Position numbers and translations under genes: made by a program
In this document: positions 1 to 8,468 of the stretch, one piece after another
Position numbering within the stretch: the first letter of the stretch is position 1
Layout of the letters: each line of letters opens with the position of its first letter
Notes under the pieces: model-generated
Databases searched by the model: none
The model's input: the letters and a program-made list of their open reading frames with translations, nothing else
Told to the model about the DNA's origin: nothing
NCBI GenBank assembly: GCA_944387435.1
Contig: CALXEW010000013.1
Coordinates: forward strand, 1 to 48,709
Length of the DNA stretch: 48,709 nt
Source of the DNA: an uncultured Clostridia bacterium
GTDB lineage: Bacteria > Bacillota > Clostridia > TANB77 > CAG-508
Direction of reading: 5' to 3'

Positions 1-82
1 TCAAGCAGTTCACTATGACATAATTAAAAGTTAATTTTATTATTTTTTTATGACATTTTTAAAAGTTATTGACATAGCTTTT

Positions 83-550
83 TTATTTTTTTATAATTTC
101 CATTACTTCTTTAGGTAAATATTTTGATACGTCTTTTCCGTGTTCAAATAAATCCATTACCATACTAGAACTAATATTTCCTAACTTTCCTGCTCTTATA
201 TAAATTGTATCTATACCTGCCACTTCCTCATTTATAGAAGCCATATTTTCTTCGCACTCATAATCCATACCATTTCTAATGCCTCTTACTAAGAATGTAG
301 CATTATTTTCTATTGCTGCATCTACAGTCATATTATCATAACAAATAACTTCTACATTGTTAATTTTCCTATTTTCTATAATTTTTTCAATTACATTTTT
401 CATAAGATTCTTGTTGTATCTTCTTTTCTTATCTGGATTATCTCCTATTCCTATAATAACTTTATCAAAAACTTTTGTTGATTTTTGAAGCACATGTAAA
501 TGACCATTTGTAAATGGGTCAAAACTTCCAGCATAGAAAGCTATTTTCAT
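83..550 (-). CDS. coaD: Phosphopantetheine adenylyltransferase
   Basis: Transfers AMP from ATP to 4'-phosphopantetheine, the penultimate step of coenzyme A synthesis, in the cytoplasm. The 155 residues match the family's usual length of about 160. The nucleotidyltransferase signature GSFDPFTNGHL is at residues 8-18, with the (T/H)xGH motif at 14-17. RGIRN at 89-93 and ISSSM at 126-130 match the conserved substrate and ATP loops. The ATG is preceded by a good ribosome site (AAGGGGAG, 7 nt away). The middle part differs from the best-studied homologues, but all catalytic motifs are intact. It stands alone; its upstream neighbour is a decayed acetyltransferase. Confidence 0.93.
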   Translation of the reverse strand: MKIAFYAGSFDPFTNGHLHVLQKSTKVFDKVIIGIGDNPDKKRRYNKNLMKNVIEKIIENRKINNVEVICYDNMTVDAAIENNATFLVRGIRNGMDYECEENMASINEEVAGIDTIYIRAGKLGNISSSMVMDLFEHGKDVSKYLPKEVMEIIKK

Positions 551-598
551 AACACATCTCCCCTTTTATACTATATATTTTTAATCAAATAACTCTCC

Positions 599-766
599 TT
601 ATTCTCCTTCATTTTTTTCTACTTTTTGTTTATATATATAACCTAATTTTTTGTAAAACTCTGGTACTTGGTCTGTCCAAATATATATGGTATTATACCC
701 TTCTTCTTTTAAAGCTTTTTCTACAAATTCTATAATTTTTCTACTATAGCCTCTACCTATATATCT
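599..766 (-). pseudogene. GNAT acetyltransferase C-terminal remnant
   Basis: About 56 codons run without a stop to a TAA at 599-601. The reading begins RYIGRGYSRKIIEF, which matches the acetyl-CoA loop of GNAT N-acetyltransferases (R/Q-x-x-G-x-G/A). It continues through EGYNTIYIWTDQVPEFYKKL, typical of the family's last strand and helix. An in-frame stop at 767-769 directly precedes it, and no start or N-terminal half remains because the kinase gene begins to overlap that space at 793. This is inferred to be the 3' end of a gene truncated by deletion. Confidence 0.7.
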
Positions 767-792
767 TTAAATTATCAAATAATGCAATTCAA

Positions 793-1809
793 CTACATGT
801 TATTAAAACTATTTTGTGGAAATACTAATTTTACTTCTGTACCTATATTTTCTTCTGAATTTAATTCAATTGCTAATCCTAGTTTATCACATAACTTTTT
901 ACATAAGTATAACCCAATCCCTGTAGACTTTTTATTTAAAATTCTACCATTAGAACCAGTAAATCCCTTATCAAACACCCTAGTTATTTCGCCTTTTCTT
1001 ATTCCTATTCCATTATCTTTTATACAAAGACAAATATTTTCTTTATTCTTTTTAGCAAAAATTTCAATTTGTAAAGTTTCATTTTGTTTTTTATATTTGA
1101 TACTGTTATGAATTATTTGATTTAAGATAAATATAACCCATTTACTATCTGTTCCAACTTCTATATCTACATCATGTATATCTAAAGAAATCTTCTCTTG
1201 TATAAATTCACTTTTATTCCTCATAATTACATTATTTACAATCTTTTCCAAATTTATTTTCTTTATTATATAGTCTTTATTGGCAGTATTACTTCTAGCA
1301 TAAAATAAAGCTTGTTCAGTATAATCTTCTATTTTATCTAGTTCTTCGTCTATATTTTTAGTAATTTCATTTTTATTATTTTCAACAATCATTTTACTTG
1401 TTGCAATTGGTATTTTTATTTCATGAATCCAAAGCTCTATATATTCTTTATAATCCTCCGTTAAGAACTTAAATTCATTTACATGTTCTGTCATTGACTT
1501 TGAAGCTTCTTCTAATATTTCTTTTAAAACCCTTCCATCTGAGAAGCTAGTATCTCCTACCATCTCTGATATTAAATATTTCTTATCAAGTTCATCTAAA
1601 GTTGTAAATATTCTTTTATAAAAACTTTTTCTTTTAAAATAAGAAAGAAAAAGTCCCAACATATATGTAAGTAAGACAGATACCGGAATATATATCCTTA
1701 TCAATATAGAAATATCATATATCATAAGTAGTATTTCTATTGTAACTATTGCAAATAGAACTAAAATTAAAGTTGTAAAATTGTCTTTTAAAAAATCTTT
1801 GAATTCCAT
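793..1809 (-). CDS. BceS-like intramembrane-sensing histidine kinase
   Basis: Sensor kinase of 338 residues. Two hydrophobic segments (about 12-32 and 36-57) are joined by almost no extracellular loop, the hallmark of BceS-type kinases, which sense cell-envelope stress through a partner ABC transporter. The phosphoacceptor motif WIHEIKIPIA holds His129. The ATPase domain follows with DNGIGI and STGIGLYLCKKL near the C-terminus. A GGAG ribosome site precedes the ATG. It lies downstream of a BceR-like regulator, but no BceAB-type transporter is adjacent, unlike most family members. A decayed copy of its own N-terminal region separates the two genes. Confidence 0.88.
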   Translation of the reverse strand: MEFKDFLKDNFTTLILVLFAIVTIEILLMIYDISILIRIYIPVSVLLTYMLGLFLSYFKRKSFYKRIFTTLDELDKKYLISEMVGDTSFSDGRVLKEILEEASKSMTEHVNEFKFLTEDYKEYIELWIHEIKIPIATSKMIVENNKNEITKNIDEELDKIEDYTEQALFYARSNTANKDYIIKKINLEKIVNNVIMRNKSEFIQEKISLDIHDVDIEVGTDSKWVIFILNQIIHNSIKYKKQNETLQIEIFAKKNKENICLCIKDNGIGIRKGEITRVFDKGFTGSNGRILNKKSTGIGLYLCKKLCDKLGLAIELNSEENIGTEVKLVFPQNSFNNM

Positions 1810-1838
1810 CTTGACTCTCTCCTATTTGAAATATATTA

Positions 1839-2021
1839 TCCTTTTTTCATTACTTTATACTAACAAGCAATTAACCCTATCATTTGCACAGCTACTATAA
1901 AAATTGGTAACCCAACTTTTAGCTATATAAATAATTCAAGAATTATCATTGCTACTTCAACTATAACTACTAAAATTCATACTAAATTTTCCCTTACATA
2001 GTCCTTAAATTTTATAATTTT
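1839..2021 (-). pseudogene. Decayed N-terminal fragment of a second BceS-like kinase
   Basis: Read on the minus strand this gap gives FKDYVRENLV, stop, ILVVIVEVAMIILELFI, stop, LKVGLPIFIVAVQMIGLIAC, stop, YKVMKK. It aligns over its length with residues 3-62 of the intact kinase next door (FKDFLKDNFTTLILVL through LGLFLSYFKRK). Three in-frame stops show it is dead. It follows the regulator immediately, where the cognate kinase would normally start. It is inferred to be a duplicated or replaced kinase whose remainder was deleted. Confidence 0.72.
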
Positions 2022-2024
2022 TTC

Positions 2025-2696
2025 CTATTCTAAAATATAACCTTGTCCTCTTTTTGTTGTTATCAATTCTTTTAGGCCTATTTGATCTAATTTATTTCTT
2101 AACCTTGTCATATTTACTGTTAATGTATTATCATCTATAAAGCTTTCACTGTCCCATAAATATTCCATTATTTCTTCTCTAGATACAATTCTTCCTCTTC
2201 TTTGTACTAAGAAGTGTAATATTTTTAATTCATTTTTAGTAAGTTCTATTTTTATATCAGCCTTTTCTATTAAGCTTTTTGATATATTCAAAACAAATTC
2301 ATGGCAATCTATTTTGTCAGACGCTATTTCTGATGTTGTACTTCTTCTTAAAACAGAAGCTATTTTTGCAAGTAGGATTTGAATATTAAATGGTTTTGTT
2401 ACATAATGGTCTGCACCATAATTCATACTAAGAAGTTCATCCATCTCATTATCCCTGCTAGTTATAATTATAATCGGAACTTCAGAAACTTTTCTTACTT
2501 CTTTTAATATATATTCTCCATCAAATCCAGGCAAATTAATATCTAATAATACTAAGTCCGCTTTTGCATTTAAAATATCTTTAATTGTATTAGTAAACTC
2601 TTTTAATATTTCTGTTTCATAGCCATTTTTATTTAAAAATATTTCTAGCTCTTCTCTTAATTTTTTATCATCCTCTACAATTAATATTTTTTGCAT
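2025..2696 (-). CDS. BceR-like OmpR-family response regulator
   Basis: DNA-binding response regulator of 223 residues. The receiver domain has the acidic pair at 9-10, phosphoacceptor Asp52 in LVLLDINLPG and Lys101 in VTKPF. The C-terminal winged helix carries IDDNTLTVNMTRLRNKL, characteristic of BceR regulators of antimicrobial-peptide resistance. AGGAGG precedes the ATG. The intact partner kinase starts 215 nt downstream, with a kinase remnant between. Targets are usually ABC exporters; none is adjacent, so the regulon is unknown. The two-ABC operon at 11-15 kb is one candidate, by inference only. Confidence 0.9.
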   Translation of the reverse strand: MQKILIVEDDKKLREELEIFLNKNGYETEILKEFTNTIKDILNAKADLVLLDINLPGFDGEYILKEVRKVSEVPIIIITSRDNEMDELLSMNYGADHYVTKPFNIQILLAKIASVLRRSTTSEIASDKIDCHEFVLNISKSLIEKADIKIELTKNELKILHFLVQRRGRIVSREEIMEYLWDSESFIDDNTLTVNMTRLRNKLDQIGLKELITTKRGQGYILE

Positions 2697-2750
2697 AATA
2701 CATCCTCCTAAACTTAAATCTTTTATATCATTAAATATTTATTTTTGCAA

Positions 2751-2788
2751 TAGAAAAGAGATAAATGATTTTCTTCATTTACCTCTCT
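2751..2788 (-). terminator. Intrinsic terminator of the surface-protein gene
   Basis: On the minus strand a stem pairs TAAATGA with TCATTTA and extends through AGAG/CTCT, followed by TTTTCTA. It lies just past the stop of the Ig-repeat gene and before the response regulator. Confidence 0.6.
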
Positions 2789-2795
2789 AGTTTAT

Positions 2796-5700
2796 CTATA
2801 ATGGCATTTTTCTATATTTTATATAACAAAATGCTGCAATTCCTATAAAAACTATTATTACAATTATAATTATATTTCTTGTTCCAGCATAAGGTAATTT
2901 ACTACTAGCTGTACTACTTGAAGAGTTTTGAACACTTCCACTTGTGCTACTACCACTACTACTGCTGTTACCATTTCCACTTGGTCTATTTGTTATACTT
3001 TGATTATTATTTTCGTTGTTGCCGCTTGTATTAGTGTTTCCTGTATTTGTATTGTTTGCTGTTTCGTTGTTATTAGTATTATTTCCACTAGTATTGGTGT
3101 TATTATTTGTATTAGTATTGTTGTTACCTGTATTGGTATTTGAACCACTGTTATTTGTATTAGTATTATTAGTCTCGTTATTGTCTTCGTCTTCAATATC
3201 TATTGTAAAACTTACTTGAGTTCTATTACCTGCTTTATCTATTGCTGTTAATACATAATTTCCATTTTCTCTTATTTGGTCTCCATTTTTGTAATCTTCT
3301 ACAATATCACCATTTCTAGTTAGCGTCACTTTTTCTAAATTTTCATCTGATATTCTTGGTGTCACATAATTTCTATATGTTCTTCCATCTTCCACTCCTG
3401 TAATGGATGGAGGTGTAGTATCTGGCTCTGGATCAGGTTCTGGGTCTTGTTCTTCTATTTCTGTAATTTCAACTACTTTTATAGCTTTATTTCCTGCTTC
3501 GTCTTCTGCATATATTGTATATGTTCCATTCTTAGTTATATTTACAATAGAAGTAGAAGTTTTATCTTCTTTTCCCATTTGAAGCTCTGTTCCATTTTCC
3601 TCAAAATAAGAAATATCTCTTTCTCCACTTGCCATTTTAACTTTTCCTATTTCAGATTCTGTATCTTTTACATTTATTGTTAATTCTACAGAAGAATTAT
3701 CCTCAGCAACTTCTTTTTCTAAGTTTATAGTAGGTGCTGTTGTATCTGGCTCTGGGTCAGGTTCTGGGTCTGTTTTATCTATTTCCGTTACTTCAAATGT
3801 TTGAACTTTCGGATTTCCTGCTAAATCTTTTGTATAGACTGTATAAATTCCGTTTTCAGTAACGTTAATTCTGCCTACTGCTGAAGTACCATCCTTTATT
3901 AAGTTGATTTGTTGTCCTCCATTTTCGAAATAGTTTTGATTTTGTTCTCCATTTGCTATTTTTAATATATCAATACCAGATAAATTATCCGTCAAATTTA
4001 TTGTTACTACTACATTTTGTTTATCTGTACTTTCTTTATTAATTTCAATGTTTGGAACTGTATAATCTATCATGAAACTTATACTTGTTTCATTTCCTGA
4101 CTCATCTTTTGCTGTTAATATGTAATTTCCTTCGTCTTCTATATAACTTCCGTTTTGATAATTATTTACTACTGTTCCATCTCTTGTTAGCGTTACACTT
4201 GCTAAGTTTTCATCTGTAGCTGTTGGATTTATTACATCATTATAAATAGTATTATTTGCCACTCCACTTATTACTGGAGCTGTTGTATCTGGGATTTCTA
4301 CCTCTTCAAGGCTTAGTATATTTATTTCTTCTACAGTAGTTGCTCCATTTTCATCTTCAGCATATACTGAATATATCCCTATACTATCTATTGTAAACTC
4401 AGTTGTTATAATCTTTCCCAATTCTCCTTGTCCTATTTGAGTACCATTTCCCTTAAAATATTCTGCATCATGGCTTCCTTTTGCCCATTTTATTGTATCT
4501 ATAAAAGAATCTGAGTCAGTTACGATTACATCTACCTGCTTTGGTTTTTGTTGATTTTGTGTTAATTCTATTTGTGGTGGTTCATTTGGAGCAGGTTCAA
4601 ATGAGACTATAATTGTTTTTCTTGATAAATAACTGTATCCTTCCTCATCTTTTATATATACATTTAATACACAATTTTCTTCTACAGTATAATTAGCTGT
4701 TACTTCTTTTCCAGGTGTTATATCTAAACTTTCCCCATTATTTTCAAAATAATTTATATTTATATTCTCGCCAATTGCAACCTTCATTTCTACAATGTTA
4801 CTTAATTTATCTGTTGCTTTTATTGTTAAGTCTTTTGGATTATTTTCATCTTGTGTAATCGATACTGCCATAATGTCTTTATCGTCTGAAACCCTTATAT
4901 CTATCATTTTTCTATATCCTGCTTCATCCTCAATAAAGAATGTATATATTCCGTCTTCAGGAAGTGTATAATTTATATCTACTGTCTTCCCCTCTGTAAA
5001 ATCTATATTTTCTCCTTTAGTTTCAAAATCATCGAAATCAGATATTTCAGAAGATTTTGCATATTTTATTGTTGTAATGTTACAAATGCTATCTGTAATT
5101 TTAATATTAACTTCCCTGTTTCCTAAATTCGTAACACTTGCTTCTATTGGTGTATCATTGTCACTTTCTGATAAATATATTTGGCTTGTCATACTTGCAC
5201 CGTTTTCGTCCTTTGCATATACGGCATATAACCCCTCTTCATCTACTGTATATATCAAATTAACATTATTGCTTTTAGTAAATTCTATATCTTTTCCTTC
5301 TGTATCAAAGTCAATTTCTTGATTTATATTGTCTATTTTCGCTATCTTTAATATTGAAATTTGACTAGTTTCGGAAATTGCTTGTATTGTAAAAGATAAC
5401 GGTTCATCTTCAATTTTTGTTAAAGTTAAATCCGGTGCTTCACCTGGGTCATGTATTGTAATTCTGCTTAGATATCTATCACCATGTGAATTTTTTGCAT
5501 ACACTGTATACGTTCCATATCCATCTAAATAAAAGGATGCTTCTACACTTTGTGCTGGAGATATCATTAAAGTATATACATCATCATTATCTTCTTCAAA
5601 ATAATCAATATTTTCTTTTTCTATACGTTTATGTACATATTTTAAATCTACAATATTATATTGTGTATCTGTTGCTGTTATATTTACCTTATTTGTCTCT

Positions 5701-5828
5701 ATTTCGTCTCTTTTTAGGGTAACATTTAATGTACCTTCTTCAGCTGCACTTGAAACTACTGGGAATAATAATTGTAATACAATCACCATAATTATTAATA
5801 TTGGTAATAATTTTAGTCTGTTTTTCAT
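2796..5828 (-). CDS. Ig-like-repeat surface protein with LPxAG sorting signal
   Basis: Large cell-wall protein of about 1010 residues. I place the start at the ATG at 5828, which has AGGAGG 7 nt upstream, not at the ATG nine codons earlier. A lysine-led signal peptide ends near VVSSAAEEG. The body is a tandem series of about nine beta-sandwich modules of 70-100 residues, each closing with variants of YTVYAKDENGA. Three are joined by PEPDPEPDTT linkers, and two resemble bacterial Ig-like modules (TAPVISGV..LTRDG..GNYILTAKDESGN). A Ser/Thr/Asn/Gly-rich stalk of about 110 residues precedes LPYAG, a hydrophobic helix and a basic tail, the layout of a sortase substrate. No sortase gene is in the window. 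Likely an adhesin or stalk protein; the ligand is unknown. Confidence 0.85.
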   Translation of the reverse strand: MKNRLKLLPILIIMVIVLQLLFPVVSSAAEEGTLNVTLKRDEIETNKVNITATDTQYNIVDLKYVHKRIEKENIDYFEEDNDDVYTLMISPAQSVEASFYLDGYGTYTVYAKNSHGDRYLSRITIHDPGEAPDLTLTKIEDEPLSFTIQAISETSQISILKIAKIDNINQEIDFDTEGKDIEFTKSNNVNLIYTVDEEGLYAVYAKDENGASMTSQIYLSESDNDTPIEASVTNLGNREVNIKITDSICNITTIKYAKSSEISDFDDFETKGENIDFTEGKTVDINYTLPEDGIYTFFIEDEAGYRKMIDIRVSDDKDIMAVSITQDENNPKDLTIKATDKLSNIVEMKVAIGENININYFENNGESLDITPGKEVTANYTVEENCVLNVYIKDEEGYSYLSRKTIIVSFEPAPNEPPQIELTQNQQKPKQVDVIVTDSDSFIDTIKWAKGSHDAEYFKGNGTQIGQGELGKIITTEFTIDSIGIYSVYAEDENGATTVEEINILSLEEVEIPDTTAPVISGVANNTIYNDVINPTATDENLASVTLTRDGTVVNNYQNGSYIEDEGNYILTAKDESGNETSISFMIDYTVPNIEINKESTDKQNVVVTINLTDNLSGIDILKIANGEQNQNYFENGGQQINLIKDGTSAVGRINVTENGIYTVYTKDLAGNPKVQTFEVTEIDKTDPEPDPEPDTTAPTINLEKEVAEDNSSVELTINVKDTESEIGKVKMASGERDISYFEENGTELQMGKEDKTSTSIVNITKNGTYTIYAEDEAGNKAIKVVEITEIEEQDPEPDPEPDTTPPSITGVEDGRTYRNYVTPRISDENLEKVTLTRNGDIVEDYKNGDQIRENGNYVLTAIDKAGNRTQVSFTIDIEDEDNNETNNTNTNNSGSNTNTGNNNTNTNNNTNTSGNNTNNNETANNTNTGNTNTSGNNENNNQSITNRPSGNGNSSSSGSSTSGSVQNSSSSTASSKLPYAGTRNIIIIVIIVFIGIAAFCYIKYRKMPL

Positions 5829-5922
5829 AATATGCCTCCTATTATAATCTAACAATTTTATTATAACACTATATATAAACTATAACAATATTTAAAACAA
5901 ATATAGTTTAAAATATTTGCTA

Positions 5923-5951
5923 TTGTATTTTATGTTAATTTATTGTATAAT
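5923..5951 (+). promoter_or_regulatory. Sigma-A-type promoter for the 5993 gene
   Basis: TTGTAT at 5923-5928 and a perfect TATAAT at 5946-5951 are separated by 17 nt. The start codon follows about 40 nt downstream with its own AAGGAG. Confidence 0.6.
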
Positions 5952-5992
5952 ATAAACGTTTTATTTAGCAGGACCACTAATAAGGAGTTACT

Positions 5993-6424
5993 ATGGCAAC
6001 TATGGTTCACGCATCTCAACTCTTTAATCAAAGTTTTCTTTTTATGACGGAGGATAGACACTACATTTTTGTAGAGGACTTTTATAACGGGATTGCTTCT
6101 GTTGTATTTACCCACGACTATTTCAACAAGGAGGAAAAATTTGCAGAAGTAATCTCTGGTTGTTTTGACAACAATTCAAACTTTCGCAGAGCTCTCTATG
6201 TTTTATACAGATGCTCTTACAAGACTTTTTTCAGGGGAATCTTTGTAAAGTTTGCAGACAGTCAGGTTCTTATTACTAAGGAAAACTCCAGTAAAAGAGA
6301 GGTTTTAGAAGCAGTTCATAAAATTATTAAAGAAGAACTAGACTTCTTAAATGATAGAGCTCTTCCTCTTCACTGGATCTCCCCTTGTAATGTCTACCTT
6401 CCTTCTAGACATGAATATCTTTGA
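5993..6424 (+). CDS. Unknown small protein of atypical composition
   Basis: A 143-residue soluble protein that I do not recognise. AAGGAG lies 5 nt before the ATG, a clear promoter is upstream and a strong terminator downstream, so it is expressed as a single gene. It has no signal peptide or membrane segment. It is rich in aromatic residues (TEDRHYIFVEDFYNG, YVLYRCSYKTFFRG). Codon use is less AT-biased than in its neighbours and resembles the unknown gene at 15445-16257, suggesting both were acquired. It contains no in-frame CGG. Function cannot be inferred. Confidence 0.75.
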   Translation: MATMVHASQLFNQSFLFMTEDRHYIFVEDFYNGIASVVFTHDYFNKEEKFAEVISGCFDNNSNFRRALYVLYRCSYKTFFRGIFVKFADSQVLITKENSSKREVLEAVHKIIKEELDFLNDRALPLHWISPCNVYLPSRHEYL

Positions 6425-6473
6425 TGGTCAACATTAAGTGTTTAGTAACACTTAAAAAAGAAGTATTTCTTTC

Positions 6474-6505
6474 CCCTCTTTAGTATATTAAAGAGGGTTT
6501 TTATT
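6474..6505 (+). terminator. Strong intrinsic terminator
   Basis: CCCTCTTTA pairs perfectly with TAAAGAGGG across a 6-nt loop and is followed by TTTTTATTTTT. It ends the 5993 transcript ahead of the convergent kinase gene. Confidence 0.88.
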
Positions 6506-6518
6506 TTTAATACTTCTT

Positions 6519-7604
6519 CTAAGCTTTTAATGTTATATTAAATTCTATATATTCATTATCATTTTTGACCCCAATACTTCCACCGTGAAGTTCGATTATT
6601 TCTTTAGTTATTGCAAGGCCTAATCCTGCTCCTCCTGTTGAACTAGCTCTTGAAGAGTCCCCTCTATAAAATTTTTCAAATATCTTATCTAGTTTGTAAT
6701 TTGGAATTTTTTCTCCTTTATTTTTAAAAGATATTAAAATATTATTATTTTCTTCTTTTAGATTTATTTCAATAGTTGTATTTTCGAAACTATAATTTAT
6801 AGCATTTTTAAGTAAATTTCCAAAAGCTCTTGCAAGCTTATCTCCATCTCCTAAGTACATAACTTTTTCTTTTGCATTTAAATTACATTTCAAATGTTTT
6901 TCTTCAAGCATAGGAAAACATTCATCTACTAATTGCTCTAATAAATAAGTTAAATTGATATCTTGTTTGTTTATTGGCATACTACTTAAATTATATCTTG
7001 TTATATCAAAAAACTCATTTGTAAGTTCTTCTACTCTTAATGCTTTATCAAGTGCGATTTTTATATACTTTTCTTGTAAGTTTCTTGGCATTTCTTTTTC
7101 GTCTGTTAAAAGTGTTAAATATCCTATAATAGAAGTAAGAGGTGTTTTTAAGTCATGAGCCATATACATAATCAAATCATTTTTCTTATCTTCTGCTTCT
7201 TTAGCATTTTTCTTACTTAGTATATAATCATATTTTATATCATTTAGCTTTTCTGAAAATTCATTTACCTCACTAGGTAATTTAATTGTTTCACTGTCTT
7301 CTTTTAAAACCAAATCCAAAGATTTATACACTTCGTCCATACCTTCTACATATTTTGAAATGAATCTATATATTACAACTGCTAAAACAATTAAAATATA
7401 CACATACACAACTATATCTCTATTATAAACTATCCAACTATATAAATCATAATTAAGTCTTGCAACTAACTCTGATAAAGTATTTTCAAAAAATAAAGCA
7501 AGTATAAAATATACTACAATAGAAATTATTAATGCAATTAGTAAATTTCCAAATAAGGTCATAAACAATTTTAATTTTTTCTTAGTTAACCTATTAATGT
7601 TCAA
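6519..7604 (-). CDS. VanS-like sensor histidine kinase
   Basis: Membrane sensor kinase of 361 residues. Two transmembrane helices (about 13-39 and 64-82) flank a short external loop of some 25 residues. A HAMP-like linker follows, then phosphoacceptor His150 in MYMAHDLKTPLTSIIGYL, an N-box (GNLLKNAINYS) and the G-box GGAGLGLAITKEIIELHGG. The DHp motif and the paired regulator resemble VanS, the glycopeptide-resistance kinase. No vanHAX, vanX or vanY gene is adjacent, so a direct resistance role is not supported. It is translated from the same message as the regulator 26 nt upstream. Confidence 0.88.
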   Translation of the reverse strand: MNINRLTKKKLKLFMTLFGNLLIALIISIVVYFILALFFENTLSELVARLNYDLYSWIVYNRDIVVYVYILIVLAVVIYRFISKYVEGMDEVYKSLDLVLKEDSETIKLPSEVNEFSEKLNDIKYDYILSKKNAKEAEDKKNDLIMYMAHDLKTPLTSIIGYLTLLTDEKEMPRNLQEKYIKIALDKALRVEELTNEFFDITRYNLSSMPINKQDINLTYLLEQLVDECFPMLEEKHLKCNLNAKEKVMYLGDGDKLARAFGNLLKNAINYSFENTTIEINLKEENNNILISFKNKGEKIPNYKLDKIFEKFYRGDSSRASSTGGAGLGLAITKEIIELHGGSIGVKNDNEYIEFNITLKA

Positions 7605-7629
7605 TTCTAATCCTCCATTACTTTTTATT

Positions 7630-8313
7630 TTATTCTAACTTATAACCAACACCCCATACTGTTTTTATAAACTTTGGCTTTTTAGTATCTTCTCCTAATT
7701 TTTCTCTTATTCTTCTAATATGAACCATAACTGTATTATTACTATCAAAATATTTTTCTTTCCAAACCTTTTCAAATAGCTCTTCTGAACTTATTACTTT
7801 TCCTCTATTATCTGCAAGGTAAAGCAATATTTCAAACTCTAGTGGTGTTAAATCTATTTCTTTATCATATAATAAGCATTTGTGTTCTTGTTTTTCTATT
7901 GTAAGACCATTTATTTCAATCACATCTTTTTTATTTTCTACTTCATTATATAATGTATATCTTCTAAACTGTGATTTTACTCTTGCAACCAATTCTAATG
8001 GGTTAAACGGTTTTGTTATATAGTCATCTGCCCCTAGAGTTAATCCTTTTATTTTATCATTATCTTCTATTTTAGCAGTTAGCATAATAATTGGGAATTT
8101 TAATCCTTTATCTCTAATATATTTACATATTTGAAATCCATTTCTCCCTGAAATCATTATATCCAATATTGCCATATCTAAATCTTTTTCATTGATACAC
8201 TTTATTGCATCTTCTGAATCATAAAATTTATATACATTATAATTTTCATTCTTAAGATAAACTTCTACTAAATCTGCTATTTCTTTTTCGTCATCTAATA
8301 TTAATATATTCAT
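7630..8313 (-). CDS. VanR-like response regulator
   Basis: OmpR/PhoB-family regulator of 227 residues, closely matching VanR throughout: EIADLVEVYLKNENY, phosphoacceptor Asp51 in AILDIMISG, GADDYITKPFNPLELVARVK with Lys101, and the winged-helix end PKFIKTVWGVGYKLE. It leads a two-gene operon with the kinase. The divergent neighbour is a peptidase-like gene, and the shared intergenic region holds TCGTAAGAAAAT, which resembles the VanR recognition element as I recall it. It probably regulates itself and the peptidase in response to envelope stress, by inference. Confidence 0.9.
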   Translation of the reverse strand: MNILILDDEKEIADLVEVYLKNENYNVYKFYDSEDAIKCINEKDLDMAILDIMISGRNGFQICKYIRDKGLKFPIIMLTAKIEDNDKIKGLTLGADDYITKPFNPLELVARVKSQFRRYTLYNEVENKKDVIEINGLTIEKQEHKCLLYDKEIDLTPLEFEILLYLADNRGKVISSEELFEKVWKEKYFDSNNTVMVHIRRIREKLGEDTKKPKFIKTVWGVGYKLE

Positions 8314-8341
8314 GATATTCTTCCCCTCTTTTACTTAATTG

Positions 8342-8369
8342 ATTATAGCACATAAATTATTATTTTAAA
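8342..8369 (-). promoter_or_regulatory. Promoter of the VanRS-like operon
   Basis: On the minus strand TTTAAA, a 16-nt spacer and TATAAT (preceded by TGC, an extended -10). The regulator's ATG lies about 30 nt downstream. Confidence 0.6.
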
Positions 8370-8383
8370 TGTATTTTTACAAA

Positions 8384-8427
8384 TCGTAAGAAAATGTTAA
8401 GAATTTTGTTAGCTTTTCTTTAAGAAC
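8384..8427. promoter_or_regulatory. Candidate VanR-like operator between divergent genes
   Basis: TCGTAAGAAAATG is followed at once by a related TTAAGAATTTTG, and a further TTTAAGAAC lies at 8419. Tandem TCGTAnGAAA-type boxes are known for VanR promoters. The site lies between the divergent regulator and peptidase promoters. Confidence 0.4.
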
Positions 8428-8468
8428 TTTTATTTTTTATTTGGTATAAATATTTCAGGGTGATTTAT

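Noticed and set aside
1..82. Gene or RNA at the left edge
   Set aside because: AT-rich sequence past the coaD stop with no motif I can support.
2928..3219. Several long open frames on both strands within the Thr/Asn/Ser-rich stalk of the surface protein
   Set aside because: They follow from ACA/AAT/AGT repeats in the real gene, have no ribosome sites and read as Leu/Val or Ile/Thr strings.
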